A stretch of 64,000 nt of DNA. Source: Nitrospirillum sp034653275. Its GTDB lineage: Bacteria > Pseudomonadota > Alphaproteobacteria > Azospirillales > Azospirillaceae. The translations under genes and the position numbers were made by a program. The stretch is taken from contig NZ_JAYEES010000003.1 of NCBI RefSeq assembly GCF_034653275.1, forward strand, positions 186,001 to 250,000, written 5' to 3'. This document shows, one piece after another, positions 48,378 to 57,300 of the stretch; positions within the stretch are counted from its first letter, which is position 1, and every line of letters starts with the position of its first letter. A model generated the notes under the pieces. That model had not been told where the DNA came from. It searched no databases and saw only the letters and a list, made by a program, of their open reading frames with translations.

Positions 48378-50116
48378 CACTTATCCTTTTCCCCGGGTTC
48401 CCCGGGACCCTCTTTCCCGGTGTCGTCACTGTAGGCGGGCGACAGGCAGCGATGGCCCTTGCCCAGACGCTTGGCGGCATACATGCCCTGGTCGCCGCGA
48501 TCCACCAGGCTTTGCACCGGCTCGCCCCCGCCGCCCAGGTGGACGGCCACGCCCACGGAGACGCCCAGCGGCTTCTCCGGCGCGGCGGACAGCGGCCGCA
48601 GGAATTCCGCCGCCTCGCGCAGCAGGCGGTCGGCCACGGACAGGGCCTGGGCCTCGTCCACGCGGTCGATCCACAGCACGAACTCGTCGCCGCCCAGGCG
48701 TCCGGCCAAGTCACCGGGCCGCGCCATGCGGCGCAGCAGGTCGCCCACGGCGCGCAGCACGTCGTCGCCGGCGGTGTGCCCGCGCAGGTCGTTCACCGCC
48801 TTGAAGTTGTCCAGGTCGAAATACAGCAGGGCGGAGGCGCCCCCGGTCTTGGCGCCCAGCCGCTGGCCCAGCAGTTCCATGACCGTGCGGCGGTTGTACA
48901 GCCCGGTCAGGCCGTCGCGCTCCGACAGGGTTTTCAGCCGTTCCTGATAGCGGGCCTGGGCGATGGCGGCGCCCACGTGGTCGGCGATGGTGCGGGCCAT
49001 GGACAAATCGTCGGCCGACCAGCCGCCCCCTTCGCCGCCGGAAGGGCTCCCCTCGGAAGAGCCACCGCCGGGGGCGTTGTCCGGCGTGGGTCGCCACACC
49101 AGAACCGCGCCGTTGACCTCGTGCCGGAACAGGGTGCGGGCGGCCAGCACGTCGTAACCCGCCGCCGTGACGGTCACCGGCCCCTCGCTTTCCGCCGCGC
49201 GGTGGGGCAATTCGGCCAGTGTGGCCTCCAGTTCCGCCGGGATGCTTTCCGCCACGCCCACGGGGACGTAGCTGTCCGCCCCCTCCGCCCGGGCGCGCAG
49301 GGCGGAGCCGGCGGCGCCGGTGGCGTTCACCGCCACGCCGGCCGCGATCTCCAGCGTGCGCGCGGGGTCGACGTCGTCGCGGGTGGAGGAGACGATGTAG
49401 CCCAGGTAGCGCTCGCGCAAGCGCACCTGCGCCAGTTCCATGGCCCGCAGCCGGGCGTCGGTGATATCGCGGCAGGCGCCGCGCGCCCCCACCCATTGAC
49501 CCTCCGGCCCCGTCAGCGGCAGGGCGGATGAGATGAGGCAAGCGGGCCGGCCATCCGCCGCGCGCAGCCAGACCTCCACCCGCTCGATGGCGTCCCGCGC
49601 CTCGAACGGAGACAGCCCATCGTCGAACTCCGGCAGCAGGAAGTCGTTGGGGTGGAGGCCCACCAGGTCGTCCGGACGGTAACCGATGGCCCCGGCGGGG
49701 GAGACGAAGGCGAAGCGCCCGTCCGGCCCGGTTTCCCAGGCGAAGTCGCTGGAGATTTCCACCAGGTCCTTATAGCGCTGGCGCGATTCCGTCAGCGCCT
49801 GGCGCAGGCGGCGCTCCAGGGTGGCCATGCGCCCCAGCAGCAGGTACCGCGCGCCGCCCGCCCCGTCGGGCGGCAGCGCCAGCGGCGTCCATTCCACCAC
49901 CTCCTGGTCCGGCAGGGGGCTGGAATGGGTGCCGGGCTGCAGCACGCCGCCATCCGCCACCCAGCGCGACAGCAGGTCCAGCCAGCCGTCGTCCCGCATC
50001 AGCAGCTGGGCGCCCGCCGGGTTGGCGGCGGTGACCCGGCCCTCGGCGTCGACCGCCAGCCCGGGGCCGGCCCACCCCGTCAGCAATGCCTGGCCATCGA
50101 TCAAATCGGAACCCAT
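48377..50116 (-). CDS. PAS/GAF-type sensor diguanylate cyclase
   Basis: 579 residues. An N-terminal PAS-like segment, a second PAS (DLVEISSDFAWETGPDGRFAFVSPAGAIGYRPDDLVG; GARGACRDITDARLR), a GAF-like region, then a GGDEF domain (about 410-570): DGLTGLYNRRTVMELL, LLYFDLDNFKAVND, GRLGGDEFVLWI. The I-site RPGD lies five residues before GGDEF, so product inhibition by c-di-GMP is expected. No EAL domain and no membrane helix: a soluble cytoplasmic c-di-GMP producer. ATG at 50116 was chosen; the frame is open upstream over the divergent HAD gene. Confidence 0.92.
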   Translation of the reverse strand: MGSDLIDGQALLTGWAGPGLAVDAEGRVTAANPAGAQLLMRDDGWLDLLSRWVADGGVLQPGTHSSPLPDQEVVEWTPLALPPDGAGGARYLLLGRMATLERRLRQALTESRQRYKDLVEISSDFAWETGPDGRFAFVSPAGAIGYRPDDLVGLHPNDFLLPEFDDGLSPFEARDAIERVEVWLRAADGRPACLISSALPLTGPEGQWVGARGACRDITDARLRAMELAQVRLRERYLGYIVSSTRDDVDPARTLEIAAGVAVNATGAAGSALRARAEGADSYVPVGVAESIPAELEATLAELPHRAAESEGPVTVTAAGYDVLAARTLFRHEVNGAVLVWRPTPDNAPGGGSSEGSPSGGEGGGWSADDLSMARTIADHVGAAIAQARYQERLKTLSERDGLTGLYNRRTVMELLGQRLGAKTGGASALLYFDLDNFKAVNDLRGHTAGDDVLRAVGDLLRRMARPGDLAGRLGGDEFVLWIDRVDEAQALSVADRLLREAAEFLRPLSAAPEKPLGVSVGVAVHLGGGGEPVQSLVDRGDQGMYAAKRLGKGHRCLSPAYSDDTGKEGPGEPGEKDK

Positions 50117-50336
50117 GCCCCCGCCTCGCGCGCCCAACAGCCGCCCCGCGCCCGCCAAGTCCCTGGGCTCAAACACCTGGACCGGCAAGCCCGCCTCACC
50201 AAAGGAGTAGCCTACTCCCCGGATGGCGGCAACTGGCCCGGACGGGCACCCTGTGCCGCGTCGGGATAGGGGATGGACGGCGCCAACGGGCAGTCGCGGC
50301 TTGCCCGGAACGGGCGGCGGGCCCATGGTGGGGGCC

Positions 50337-51083
50337 ATGATGACCGACACCGCCCCCCTGACCGTCACCGCCGCCGGCCATGCGCCCATGGGCAGCCCCT
50401 TCGCCCACGTCGACACCTGGATTTTCGACCTGGACAACACGCTGTATCCGGCGGCGTGCAACCTGTTCGCCCAGGTCGACGTGCGCATCGGCGCCTACAT
50501 CGCCGACGCCCTGGGCCTGGACGCCGATGCGGCCAAGCGCCTGCAAAAGGACTATTTCCGCCAGTACGGCACCAGCCTGCGTGGCCTGATGCTGAACCAT
50601 GGGGTGCAGCCGGGGCCCTTCCTGGACTATGTCCACGACATCGACGTCAGCGCCATCCTGCCGCAGCCGGCCATGGCGGAAAGCCTGGCGGCCCTGCCGG
50701 GGCGCAAGATCATCTACACCAACGGCTCCGCCGGCCACGCGGAGAATGTGATGCGGCGCCTGGGCGTGGCCGACCAGTTCCACGCCGTGTTCGACATCGT
50801 GGCCGCCGATTTCACGCCCAAGCCCGACGCCTTGCCCTACACCACCCTGATCCAGCGCCACGGCATCGACCCCACCCGCGCCGTGATGGTGGAGGACATC
50901 GCCCGCAACCTGGCGCCGGCCCGGGCGCTGGGCATGGCCACCGTGCTGGTGGAGACGGACTCGCCCTTCTCCCTGCCCAATCCCGACGCGCCGCCCGAGG
51001 CGCTGCCTTATGTGCAGCACCGCATCACCGACGTGCCCGCCTGGCTGGCCCAGGTGGTGGCCGACCTGACCGCATCCAAATAG
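50337..51083 (+). CDS. HAD-family pyrimidine 5'-nucleotidase (SDT1-like)
   Basis: 248 residues. HAD motif I WIFDLDNTLYPA (nucleophile Asp), motif II YTNGS, motif III Lys in FTPKPDALPY and motif IV VMVEDIARNL. The YQKDYF-like cap and NTLYP are typical of the pyrimidine 5'-nucleotidase group found upstream of dapD in alphaproteobacteria. Removes phosphate from nucleoside monophosphates. The tandem ATGs at 50337/50340 are preceded by GGTGGGGG. The frame is open further upstream. Confidence 0.9.
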   Translation: MMTDTAPLTVTAAGHAPMGSPFAHVDTWIFDLDNTLYPAACNLFAQVDVRIGAYIADALGLDADAAKRLQKDYFRQYGTSLRGLMLNHGVQPGPFLDYVHDIDVSAILPQPAMAESLAALPGRKIIYTNGSAGHAENVMRRLGVADQFHAVFDIVAADFTPKPDALPYTTLIQRHGIDPTRAVMVEDIARNLAPARALGMATVLVETDSPFSLPNPDAPPEALPYVQHRITDVPAWLAQVVADLTASK

Positions 51084-51245
51084 CCCCGTCCGCGCAAGAA
51101 TATGTCCGGGAGAGGCTGCTAAAGTAGGGTCTGGCCTGCCGCCGGGGGCGTTGACAGGGGTCGAAGGCCCCCGCCATTGTCCCCCCGCCTAATCAGATCC
51201 TCCGCCCCCAAAGCCGCCGACCAGGCGCCATCCGGACGACGCCCC

Positions 51246-52091
51246 ATGACCGCTTTCACCGACCTGCAGAGCCATATCGAGCAAGCGTGGGAAACCCGCG
51301 ACACCCTGAACGCCGGCACCACCGGCGCCACCCGCGACGCGGTGAACGAGGCACTGTCGGCCCTGGACCGGGGTGAGCTGCGGGTGGCGGAGAAGGTGGA
51401 CGGCGCCTGGGTGGTGAACCAGTGGCTGAAGAAGGCCGTGCTGCTGTCCTTCCGCCTGACGGACAGCGCGCCGATGCCCGGCGCGCCGGGGGGCAGCACC
51501 TGGTTCGACAAGGTGCCCACCAAGTTCGAGGGCTGGGACGACGCCCGCTTCCGCGCCGCCGGCTTCCGCGCCGTGCCGGGCGCCATCGTGCGCCGCAGCG
51601 CCTACATCGCCCCCGGCGTGGTGCTGATGCCCAGCTTCGTCAACATCGGCGCCCGCGTGGGCAAGGGCACCATGGTGGACACTTGGGCCACGGTCGGTTC
51701 TTGCGCCCAGATCGGCGCCAACGTCCACCTGTCGGGCGGTGTCGGCATCGGCGGCGTGCTGGAGCCGCTGCAGGCCGGCCCGGTGATCATCGAGGACAAC
51801 TGCTTCATCGGCGCCCGGTCCGAGGTGGTGGAGGGCGTGGTGGTCGAGGAAGGCGCCGTCCTGTCCATGGGCGTCTACATCGGCGCCAGCACCAAGATCA
51901 TCGACCGCGCCACCGGTGAAGTCTTTATCGGCCGCGTGCCCGCCTATTCCGTCGTCGTGCCCGGCAGCATGCCCGGCAAGCCCCTGCCCGACGGCACCCC
52001 GGGCCCCAGCCTGTACTGCGCCGTCATCGTCAAGCGCGTGGATGAGCAGACCCGGGCCAAGACCTCGATCAACGACCTGCTGCGGGACTGA
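51246..52091 (+). CDS. dapD: 2,3,4,5-tetrahydropyridine-2,6-dicarboxylate N-succinyltransferase
   Basis: 281 residues. DapD succinylates tetrahydrodipicolinate in lysine/diaminopimelate synthesis. The left-handed beta-helix hexapeptides are evident: IVRRSAYIAPGVVLMPSFVNIGARVGKGTMVDTWATVGSCAQIG, then GGVGIGGVLEP and EDNCFIGARSEVVEG. ATG at 51246 (MTAFTDLQSHIE) fits the family; upstream open sequence is unrelated. Six bp separate it from dapE. Confidence 0.98.
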   Translation: MTAFTDLQSHIEQAWETRDTLNAGTTGATRDAVNEALSALDRGELRVAEKVDGAWVVNQWLKKAVLLSFRLTDSAPMPGAPGGSTWFDKVPTKFEGWDDARFRAAGFRAVPGAIVRRSAYIAPGVVLMPSFVNIGARVGKGTMVDTWATVGSCAQIGANVHLSGGVGIGGVLEPLQAGPVIIEDNCFIGARSEVVEGVVVEEGAVLSMGVYIGASTKIIDRATGEVFIGRVPAYSVVVPGSMPGKPLPDGTPGPSLYCAVIVKRVDEQTRAKTSINDLLRD

Positions 52092-52097
52092 TCGCCC

Positions 52098-53321
52098 ATG
52101 GCCCACGCCTCCCCCACGCCCCGGAACGCCGCGCCGGACCCCTCGGATCCGGTGGCGCTGACCCAGGCGCTGATCCGCTGCGCCAGCGTCACGCCGGCCG
52201 ACGCCGGCGCCCTGGGCGTGCTGGAGGGGGTGCTGGCGCCCCTGGGTTTCACCTGCCACCGCCTGACCTTCACGGAGGAAGGGACGGCGCCGGTGGAGAA
52301 CCTGTACGCCCGCCTGGGCGACGCCGGCCCCAACTTCTGCTTCGCCGGCCACACCGACGTGGTACCGGTGGGGGATGAGGCGGCGTGGACGGTGGCGCCC
52401 TTCGCCGGCGACATCATCGACGGCCGGCTGTTCGGCCGGGGCGCCTCGGACATGAAGGGGGCCATCGCCGCCTTCATCGCCGCCGTCGCCCGGCACAAGG
52501 CCGCCGGACTGCCCAGGACCGGCAGCCTCAGCCTGCTGATCACCGGGGATGAGGAAGGCCCGTCCATCAACGGCACGCGCAAGGTGCTGGGCTGGCTGGC
52601 GGAGCGGGGGGAGACCCTGGACGCCTGCCTGGTGGGGGAACCCACCAACCCGCAGCGCCTGGGCCAGATGATGAAGATCGGCCGGCGCGGCAGCATCACC
52701 TTCACCATCACCAGCCTGGGCGCCCAAGGCCACGTGGCCTATCCCCACCTGGCCGACAACCCCCTGCCCCGCCTGGCTCGGGCCCTGGCCCGCCTGTCGG
52801 GGGAGCCGCTGGACCAGGGCACGCCCCACTTCCAGCCCAGCAGCCTGCAGATCACCACCATCGACGTGGGCAATCCCACCACCAACATCATCCCGGCCAA
52901 GGGCACGGCGGTGTTCAACATCCGCTTCAACGACCTGCACAGCCCCGCCAGCCTGGAGGCCCACGTGCGCGGCGTCCTGACCGAGGTGGGCGGATCGTGG
53001 GACGTGAAGGTCGCCGTCAGCGGCGACGCCTTCCTAACCCCGCCAGGCCAGCTGAGTGGCATCGTTGCGCAAGCGGTACGATCTGTGACGGGGCTGGAGC
53101 CGGAGTTGAGCACCAGCGGCGGCACCTCCGACGCGCGCTTCATCAAGAACCACTGCCCGGTGGTGGAGTTCGGCGGCGTGGGCGCCAGCATGCACAAGGT
53201 GGATGAGCACATCGCCGTGGACGACCTGATCCGCCTGACCGATATCTACGCCCGCGTGCTGGCCGACTGGTTCGCCGCCCACGGCGCGCCTCAAGGCGCC
53301 ACCGCCGGCGTCGCCGCGTGA
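52098..53321 (+). CDS. dapE: succinyl-diaminopimelate desuccinylase
   Basis: 407 residues. DapE removes succinate to give LL-diaminopimelate. The di-zinc M20 motifs are FAGHTDVVPVGDEAAW, GRGASDMKGAIAAF, the catalytic Glu pair GDEEGPSINGT, EPTNPQRLG and the C-terminal TSGGTSDARFI and EFGGVGASMHKVDEH. N-terminus VALTQALIRCASVTPADAG is normal. About 20 residues longer than E. coli DapE. It overlaps the next gene start by 1 bp. Confidence 0.97.
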   Translation: MAHASPTPRNAAPDPSDPVALTQALIRCASVTPADAGALGVLEGVLAPLGFTCHRLTFTEEGTAPVENLYARLGDAGPNFCFAGHTDVVPVGDEAAWTVAPFAGDIIDGRLFGRGASDMKGAIAAFIAAVARHKAAGLPRTGSLSLLITGDEEGPSINGTRKVLGWLAERGETLDACLVGEPTNPQRLGQMMKIGRRGSITFTITSLGAQGHVAYPHLADNPLPRLARALARLSGEPLDQGTPHFQPSSLQITTIDVGNPTTNIIPAKGTAVFNIRFNDLHSPASLEAHVRGVLTEVGGSWDVKVAVSGDAFLTPPGQLSGIVAQAVRSVTGLEPELSTSGGTSDARFIKNHCPVVEFGGVGASMHKVDEHIAVDDLIRLTDIYARVLADWFAAHGAPQGATAGVAA

Positions 53322-53923
53322 TGGGCGGAATGGCCGGCAGCCTGGTCGGCGCCCTGCGCCTGGTCTTCCTGGACAAGACGGCCGCTGGACGCTTCCCGTC
53401 CGACCGGGCCGGCGCCCTGCGCAGCTTCTGGGTCTTCCTGGCCTTGCTGCCGGGCGTGGTGGCACTGGACACGGTGGAGCGCTGGATGGGCCATCCGCTG
53501 ACGCCGCTGGGCGACGGTACCGCGCTCGCCACCATTCCCCTGGCGCGGGCCCTTCCGGCCACCCTGCTGGCCTACCTGATCGGCACCTTCGGCTATTTCC
53601 TGATGGTGGAGCGTATCCTGCACCTGCAGGGCAATGGCGCCTTGTTCCCCCGCTTCATCGCCGCCTTCAACTGGAGCGGCGTCATCGCCCTGATCGTGGC
53701 GCTGCCCCTGGCCGTGCTGGCGCACAGCGGCGTCGTGTCCATGCCCATGGGGGCCGCCATCATGGCGGTCACCTATTTCTGGAGCCTGTTTTACGAAGCC
53801 TACGTGACCCGCGCCGTGCTGGGCTGCGGCTGGCTGACCGCCACCGGCTTCGTGCTGCTGGACGTGGTCGTCAGCGACCTGATCACCACCCTGGTCCACG
53901 GGCCGCTGATGGCTGTCAGCTAG
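53321..53923 (+). CDS. YIP1-like multi-pass membrane protein
   Basis: 200 residues with about five hydrophobic helices: SFWVFLALLPGVVALDTV, LPATLLAYLIGTFGYFLMV, SGVIALIVALPLAVLA, GAAIMAVTYFWSLFYEAY and GFVLLDVVVSDLITTLV. The layout and RFPSDRAGALRSFWVFLALLPG start resemble alphaproteobacterial Yip1-domain proteins placed after dapE. Role unknown. The start ATG uses the A of the dapE stop (GTGATGG). A repeat element follows its stop directly. Confidence 0.75.
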   Translation: MGGMAGSLVGALRLVFLDKTAAGRFPSDRAGALRSFWVFLALLPGVVALDTVERWMGHPLTPLGDGTALATIPLARALPATLLAYLIGTFGYFLMVERILHLQGNGALFPRFIAAFNWSGVIALIVALPLAVLAHSGVVSMPMGAAIMAVTYFWSLFYEAYVTRAVLGCGWLTATGFVLLDVVVSDLITTLVHGPLMAVS

Positions 53924-54022
53924 TTTTCCCTCAATCGCCGGGCGGCCACCTCCGTGGCCTTGGCTTCCTCAGCTTCCAGTCCACTGCGTTCCCCGGAAAC
54001 TTCCGGCGGACGCGGTCGCGTC
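53924..54022 (-). repeat. dispersed structured intergenic element, copy C
   Basis: On the minus strand: GACGCG-AC-CGCGTC, CCGGA-AGTT-TCCGG, core GGACTGGAAGCTGAGGAAGCCAAG, hairpin GGCCAC-GGAG-GTGGCC, right end GCCCGGCGATTGAGGGAAAAC. It fills the gap between two convergent genes. Confidence 0.85.
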
Positions 54023-54058
54023 CCATTACGGGATAAGGCCCTGGCTCATTCCGTAGGG

Positions 54059-54799
54059 CTAATCGTACCACGCCTCGGTGAAGTACAGCCCATCCGGCGG
54101 CGCCGTCTGGCCGGCGGCGGCGCGGTCGCGCGCCTCCAGGGCCCGGGTCACGTCGTCCGGCGTCCACTTGCCCTCCCCCACCAGGCGCAGGGTGCCGATC
54201 ATGTTGCGGATCTGGTGGTGCAGGAAAGAGCGGGCGCGGGCCACCATGTGGATCTCTTCCCCCACCCGCGTCACCGTCAGCAGGCTCAGCGTCTTCACCG
54301 GGCTCTTGGCCTGGCAGATGCTGGCGCGGAAGCTGGTGAAGTCGTGATTGCCCACCAAGCGCTGGGCGCCCGCGTTCATGGCGTCGGCATCCAGGATCGT
54401 GGGCACATGCCAGGCGCGGCCGATGTCCAGCGCCAAGGGCGCCCGGCGGTTGACGATGCGGTAGAGGTAGGCGCGGCCCTTGCAGGACAGGCGGGCGTGG
54501 AAGTCGTCGTCCACCGCCTCCGCCCTCACCACCGCCACGGGCTCGGGCCGCAGATGGAAATTCAGGGCGTCGCGCACCGTATCGGCCTTGGTCGGTTTCT
54601 CCAGGTCGAAGTGGCAGACCTGGCCCAGGGCATGGACGCCAGCGTCGGTGCGGCCGGCGGCATGCACGCGCACCGCCTCCCCCGAGAAGCGCCGGATGGC
54701 TTCCTCCAGGCAGGCCTGGACGGAGGGGCCATGCGGCTGCAACTGCCAGCCCTGGTAGGGCCGGCCGTCATATTCGACGGTGAGCTTCCAGCGCGGCAT
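54059..54799 (-). CDS. truA: tRNA pseudouridine38-40 synthase
   Basis: 246 residues. KLTVEYDGRPYQGWQLQP at the start; the catalytic Asp is in AAGRTDAGVHALGQVCHFD; FHARLSCKGRAYLYRI and FLHHQIRNMIGTLRLVGEGKW complete the family pattern. TruA modifies positions 38-40 of the anticodon stem. Five bp after fmt on the minus strand, in the def-fmt-truA run. Confidence 0.97.
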   Translation of the reverse strand: MPRWKLTVEYDGRPYQGWQLQPHGPSVQACLEEAIRRFSGEAVRVHAAGRTDAGVHALGQVCHFDLEKPTKADTVRDALNFHLRPEPVAVVRAEAVDDDFHARLSCKGRAYLYRIVNRRAPLALDIGRAWHVPTILDADAMNAGAQRLVGNHDFTSFRASICQAKSPVKTLSLLTVTRVGEEIHMVARARSFLHHQIRNMIGTLRLVGEGKWTPDDVTRALEARDRAAAGQTAPPDGLYFTEAWYD

Positions 54800-54804
54800 G
54801 GGGG

Positions 54805-55764
54805 TCAGACGGCGGCGATGGGCTTGCCCACCGCGTGCGGGAAGCCGCGCAGGAAGGCCGCCCCCTCCACCGGGCCCTTGCCCGGACGCTGCACGGTCGT
54901 GAGGCGCAGGGCGCCCTCGCCGCAGGCCACGGTCAGGGCGCTGTCCAGCAAGGTGCCGGGCGCGCCGGAACCGGCGACAGGTTCGGCCGCCAGCACCTTG
55001 ATCTTCTCGACCGCTCCCCCCGTGGCGGCGCCGCCCTCGACCGGGGCCTCGAACCAGGTGCCGGGCCAGGGGGTCAGCGCCCGCACCTGCCGGTCCAGCT
55101 CGACCGCCGGCTTGGTGAAGTCCAGCAGCCCTTCCTCCTTGGCCAGCTTGGCGGCGTAGGTCACGCCGTCCTCCGGCTGTACGGTGGCAGGCAGGTCGCC
55201 GGCGGCCAGGCGGTCCAGCGCCGTGACGATCAGGCGGGCGCCCATGGCGGAGAGGCCGTCGTGCAGTTGGCTGGCGGTCATGCGCGGGGTGATGGTGATG
55301 CGCTTTTCCAGCAGCATGGGGCCGGTGTCGAGGCCCGCCTCCATCTGCATGATGGTGACGCCGCTCTCGGCGTCGCCGGCCAGGATGGCGCGCTGGATGG
55401 GGGCGGCGCCGCGCCAGCGGGGCAGCAGCGAGGCATGGATGTTGAGGCAGCCCAGGCGCGGCGCGTCCAGCACCGCCTGCGGCAGGATCAGGCCATAGGC
55501 CACCACCACCGCCACATCCAGGTTGAGGTCCCGGAACTCCGCCTGCGCCTCTTCCTTGCGCAGGGTGCGCGGCGTGCGGACGGGAATGCCCAGCGCCTGC
55601 GCCCGCGCATGCACCGGCGTCAGCTGTTCCTTATGCCCCCGCCCGGCGGGGCGGGGCGGCTGGCTGTACACGCAGGCGACCTCGTGCCCCGCCGCCACCA
55701 GCGCGTCCAGCACCGGAACGGAAAAGTCGGGCGTGCCCATGAAGGCAAGGCGCAGGCGGATCAT
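54805..55764 (-). CDS. fmt: methionyl-tRNA formyltransferase
   Basis: 319 residues. LRLAFMGTPDFSVPVLDALVAAGHEV at the start, YSQPPRPAGRGHKE, the formyl-folate pocket CLNIHASLLPRWRGAAPIQRAILAGD with catalytic Asn/His, and a C-terminal OB-like domain (DRQVRALTPWPGTWFEA). Formylates Met-tRNAi for initiation. ATG at 55764 (MIRLRLAFMG) is preferred over one at 55779. Works with def, whose gene is upstream across repeat copy D. Confidence 0.97.
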   Translation of the reverse strand: MIRLRLAFMGTPDFSVPVLDALVAAGHEVACVYSQPPRPAGRGHKEQLTPVHARAQALGIPVRTPRTLRKEEAQAEFRDLNLDVAVVVAYGLILPQAVLDAPRLGCLNIHASLLPRWRGAAPIQRAILAGDAESGVTIMQMEAGLDTGPMLLEKRITITPRMTASQLHDGLSAMGARLIVTALDRLAAGDLPATVQPEDGVTYAAKLAKEEGLLDFTKPAVELDRQVRALTPWPGTWFEAPVEGGAATGGAVEKIKVLAAEPVAGSGAPGTLLDSALTVACGEGALRLTTVQRPGKGPVEGAAFLRGFPHAVGKPIAAV

Positions 55765-55809
55765 GGGGCTAGCCTCCAACGGGAAATAAAACGCGCACCC
55801 TATAAACCA

Positions 55810-55899
55810 GGCCTGCGACCGCAGGCCCCGGAGCGAGTACCGCAGGGCGGAGCGAGGACAGCCAAGCCGCCGGATGGCGGCGCCCGGCGCTTGAGGGAA
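55810..55899 (+). repeat. dispersed structured intergenic element, copy D
   Basis: GGCCTGCG-AC-CGCAGGCC hairpin (55810-55827), a diverged core ending GCGGAGCGAGGACAGCCAAG, hairpin GCCGCC-GGAT-GGCGGC (55866-55881), and right end GCCCGGCGCTTGAGGGAA. A second right-end-like piece, CGCCGGCGCCTGAGGAAC, follows at about 55910. Lies between def and fmt. Confidence 0.8.
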
Positions 55900-55930
55900 A
55901 AACGAAAACGCCGGCGCCTGAGGAACAGCG

Positions 55931-56437
55931 TCAACGAGCCGCCTTGGTCACCTTGCGCAGGATCATGTTGCGCTTCAGGGAGGACAGGTGGTCGATGAAC
56001 AGCACGCCGTTCAGGTGGTCGACCTCGTGCTGGATGCAACGGGCCAGTAGGTCGTCGCAATCGCGTTCCTGCACGCTGCCGTCGCGGTCGACATAGCGCA
56101 CGCGGATCTGCTTGGGCCGCACCACGTCGGCGTAGATCTCGGGGATGGAGAGGCAGCCCTCGTTGTGCACGCAGGTCTCATCCGACAGCCACAGCAGCTC
56201 CGGATTGGCCATGGCGATGGGTTCCTTGGCGCCTTCCTTATGCTCGGACACGTCCACCACGATGATGCGCTCCAGCAGGCCGATCTGCGGGGCGGCCAGG
56301 CCGATGCCGGGAGCCTTGTACATAGTCTCCAGCATGTCATCCATCAGCTTAACCACGCGGCCGTCGACATTGGCGATGGGCGCGCACTTCTTCTTCAGGC
56401 GGGCGTCGGGAACGGTCAGGATGGGCAGGAGGGCCAT
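55931..56437 (-). CDS. def: peptide deformylase
   Basis: 168 residues. The three metallo-motifs are GIGLAAPQIG, HNEGCLSIPE and IQHEVDHLNG, giving Cys and two His ligands plus the catalytic Glu. Removes the N-formyl group from new proteins. Start MALLPILTVPDARL is standard. First gene of the def-fmt-truA group on the minus strand; the repeat element D lies between def and fmt. Confidence 0.98.
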   Translation of the reverse strand: MALLPILTVPDARLKKKCAPIANVDGRVVKLMDDMLETMYKAPGIGLAAPQIGLLERIIVVDVSEHKEGAKEPIAMANPELLWLSDETCVHNEGCLSIPEIYADVVRPKQIRVRYVDRDGSVQERDCDDLLARCIQHEVDHLNGVLFIDHLSSLKRNMILRKVTKAAR

Positions 56438-56690
56438 GGGTGTCGTGTCCGGATCAGGCGGCTAAGGCGAAGGGCGGCAAGTATAAACGCTTGTTCCCCT
56501 GCGAGATAGGGGAAGCGGCCCGCCAGGGCAAGGGCGGGTTGCGCCCGGGGGGTATGCGGGAGATTTCATAGGCGACAGTGCCAAGTACTTAAGGAACGCC
56601 ACCAAGCTTGAGCGGACGGAAAAAGTAAGGCGACGACCGGGGCCATTTCTGCAACCATCGCCCTCATAGTTTCATGGCCTGGAGGAAGTC

Positions 56691-57254
56691 ATGCGGACAA
56701 GCGCGGCGCATGCGATTCTCAGTGGCGTCCTGGTGGTGCTGGCCTGTTGGCCGTTCGCCCCACCCACCCCGTCCGCAACCGCCGCGGAGAAGCTGTCCCT
56801 GCCGATCACGATGCTACCGCCCATCGGCGCCCCCGTCGTGCTTGAGGGCGACAATCCGGACACTGGGTCGCCGCTGGAGACATCCTCGCCATCGAAGGCC
56901 GGGCCCGTCACGGCCAAGATCGACTTGGCTTCCCTTCGCAAGTTTCGTCCGGCCTTCCCCGTGGAATCGGGCCAAATGAACGGACAGGGCCGGGTGGTCT
57001 TCCTTGCCCGTTGCGGCACTGATTACCTGGTTTCCGACGCGGTCATCCTGGAAAGCAGCGGCTACGAACCACTGGACCGGGCGGTGCTGGATACCGCCCG
57101 GTCGCACCGCTGGCGATGCAAGCCTCTTTCGGCAAAGGGCCGCGCCCATGACACATGGGCAAAGGCGGCATACCGCGTTCTCCCGGGCGATCTGCCGCCG
57201 AATCAGCTGGATGCCGACGGCAACCTCTACCCGCCGCCACCGTTCAATTATTGA
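56691..57254 (+). CDS. exported protein with TonB-C-terminal-like domain
   Basis: 187 residues. GGAGG precedes the start. A signal peptide or membrane anchor (AILSGVLVVLACWPFAPP) is followed by about 65 low-complexity residues and a domain that reads like the TonB C-terminus: GQGRVVFLARCGTDYLVSDAVILESSGYEPLDRAVLDTARSHRWRC. Two Cys could form a disulphide. No TonB Pro-rich spacer and no exbBD nearby, so it may be a secreted relative instead of an energy transducer. GC content is lower than around it. Convergent with recR. Confidence 0.7.
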   Translation: MRTSAAHAILSGVLVVLACWPFAPPTPSATAAEKLSLPITMLPPIGAPVVLEGDNPDTGSPLETSSPSKAGPVTAKIDLASLRKFRPAFPVESGQMNGQGRVVFLARCGTDYLVSDAVILESSGYEPLDRAVLDTARSHRWRCKPLSAKGRAHDTWAKAAYRVLPGDLPPNQLDADGNLYPPPPFNY

Positions 57255-57300
57255 GGAAACCAACCCGGTGAGAGCCGATTCGCGGGGCGTGGCCCCCACC

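Noticed and set aside
51189..52964. 591-residue minus-strand open frame opposite dapD and dapE
   Set aside because: His/Gly/Ala-rich shadow translation without domains.
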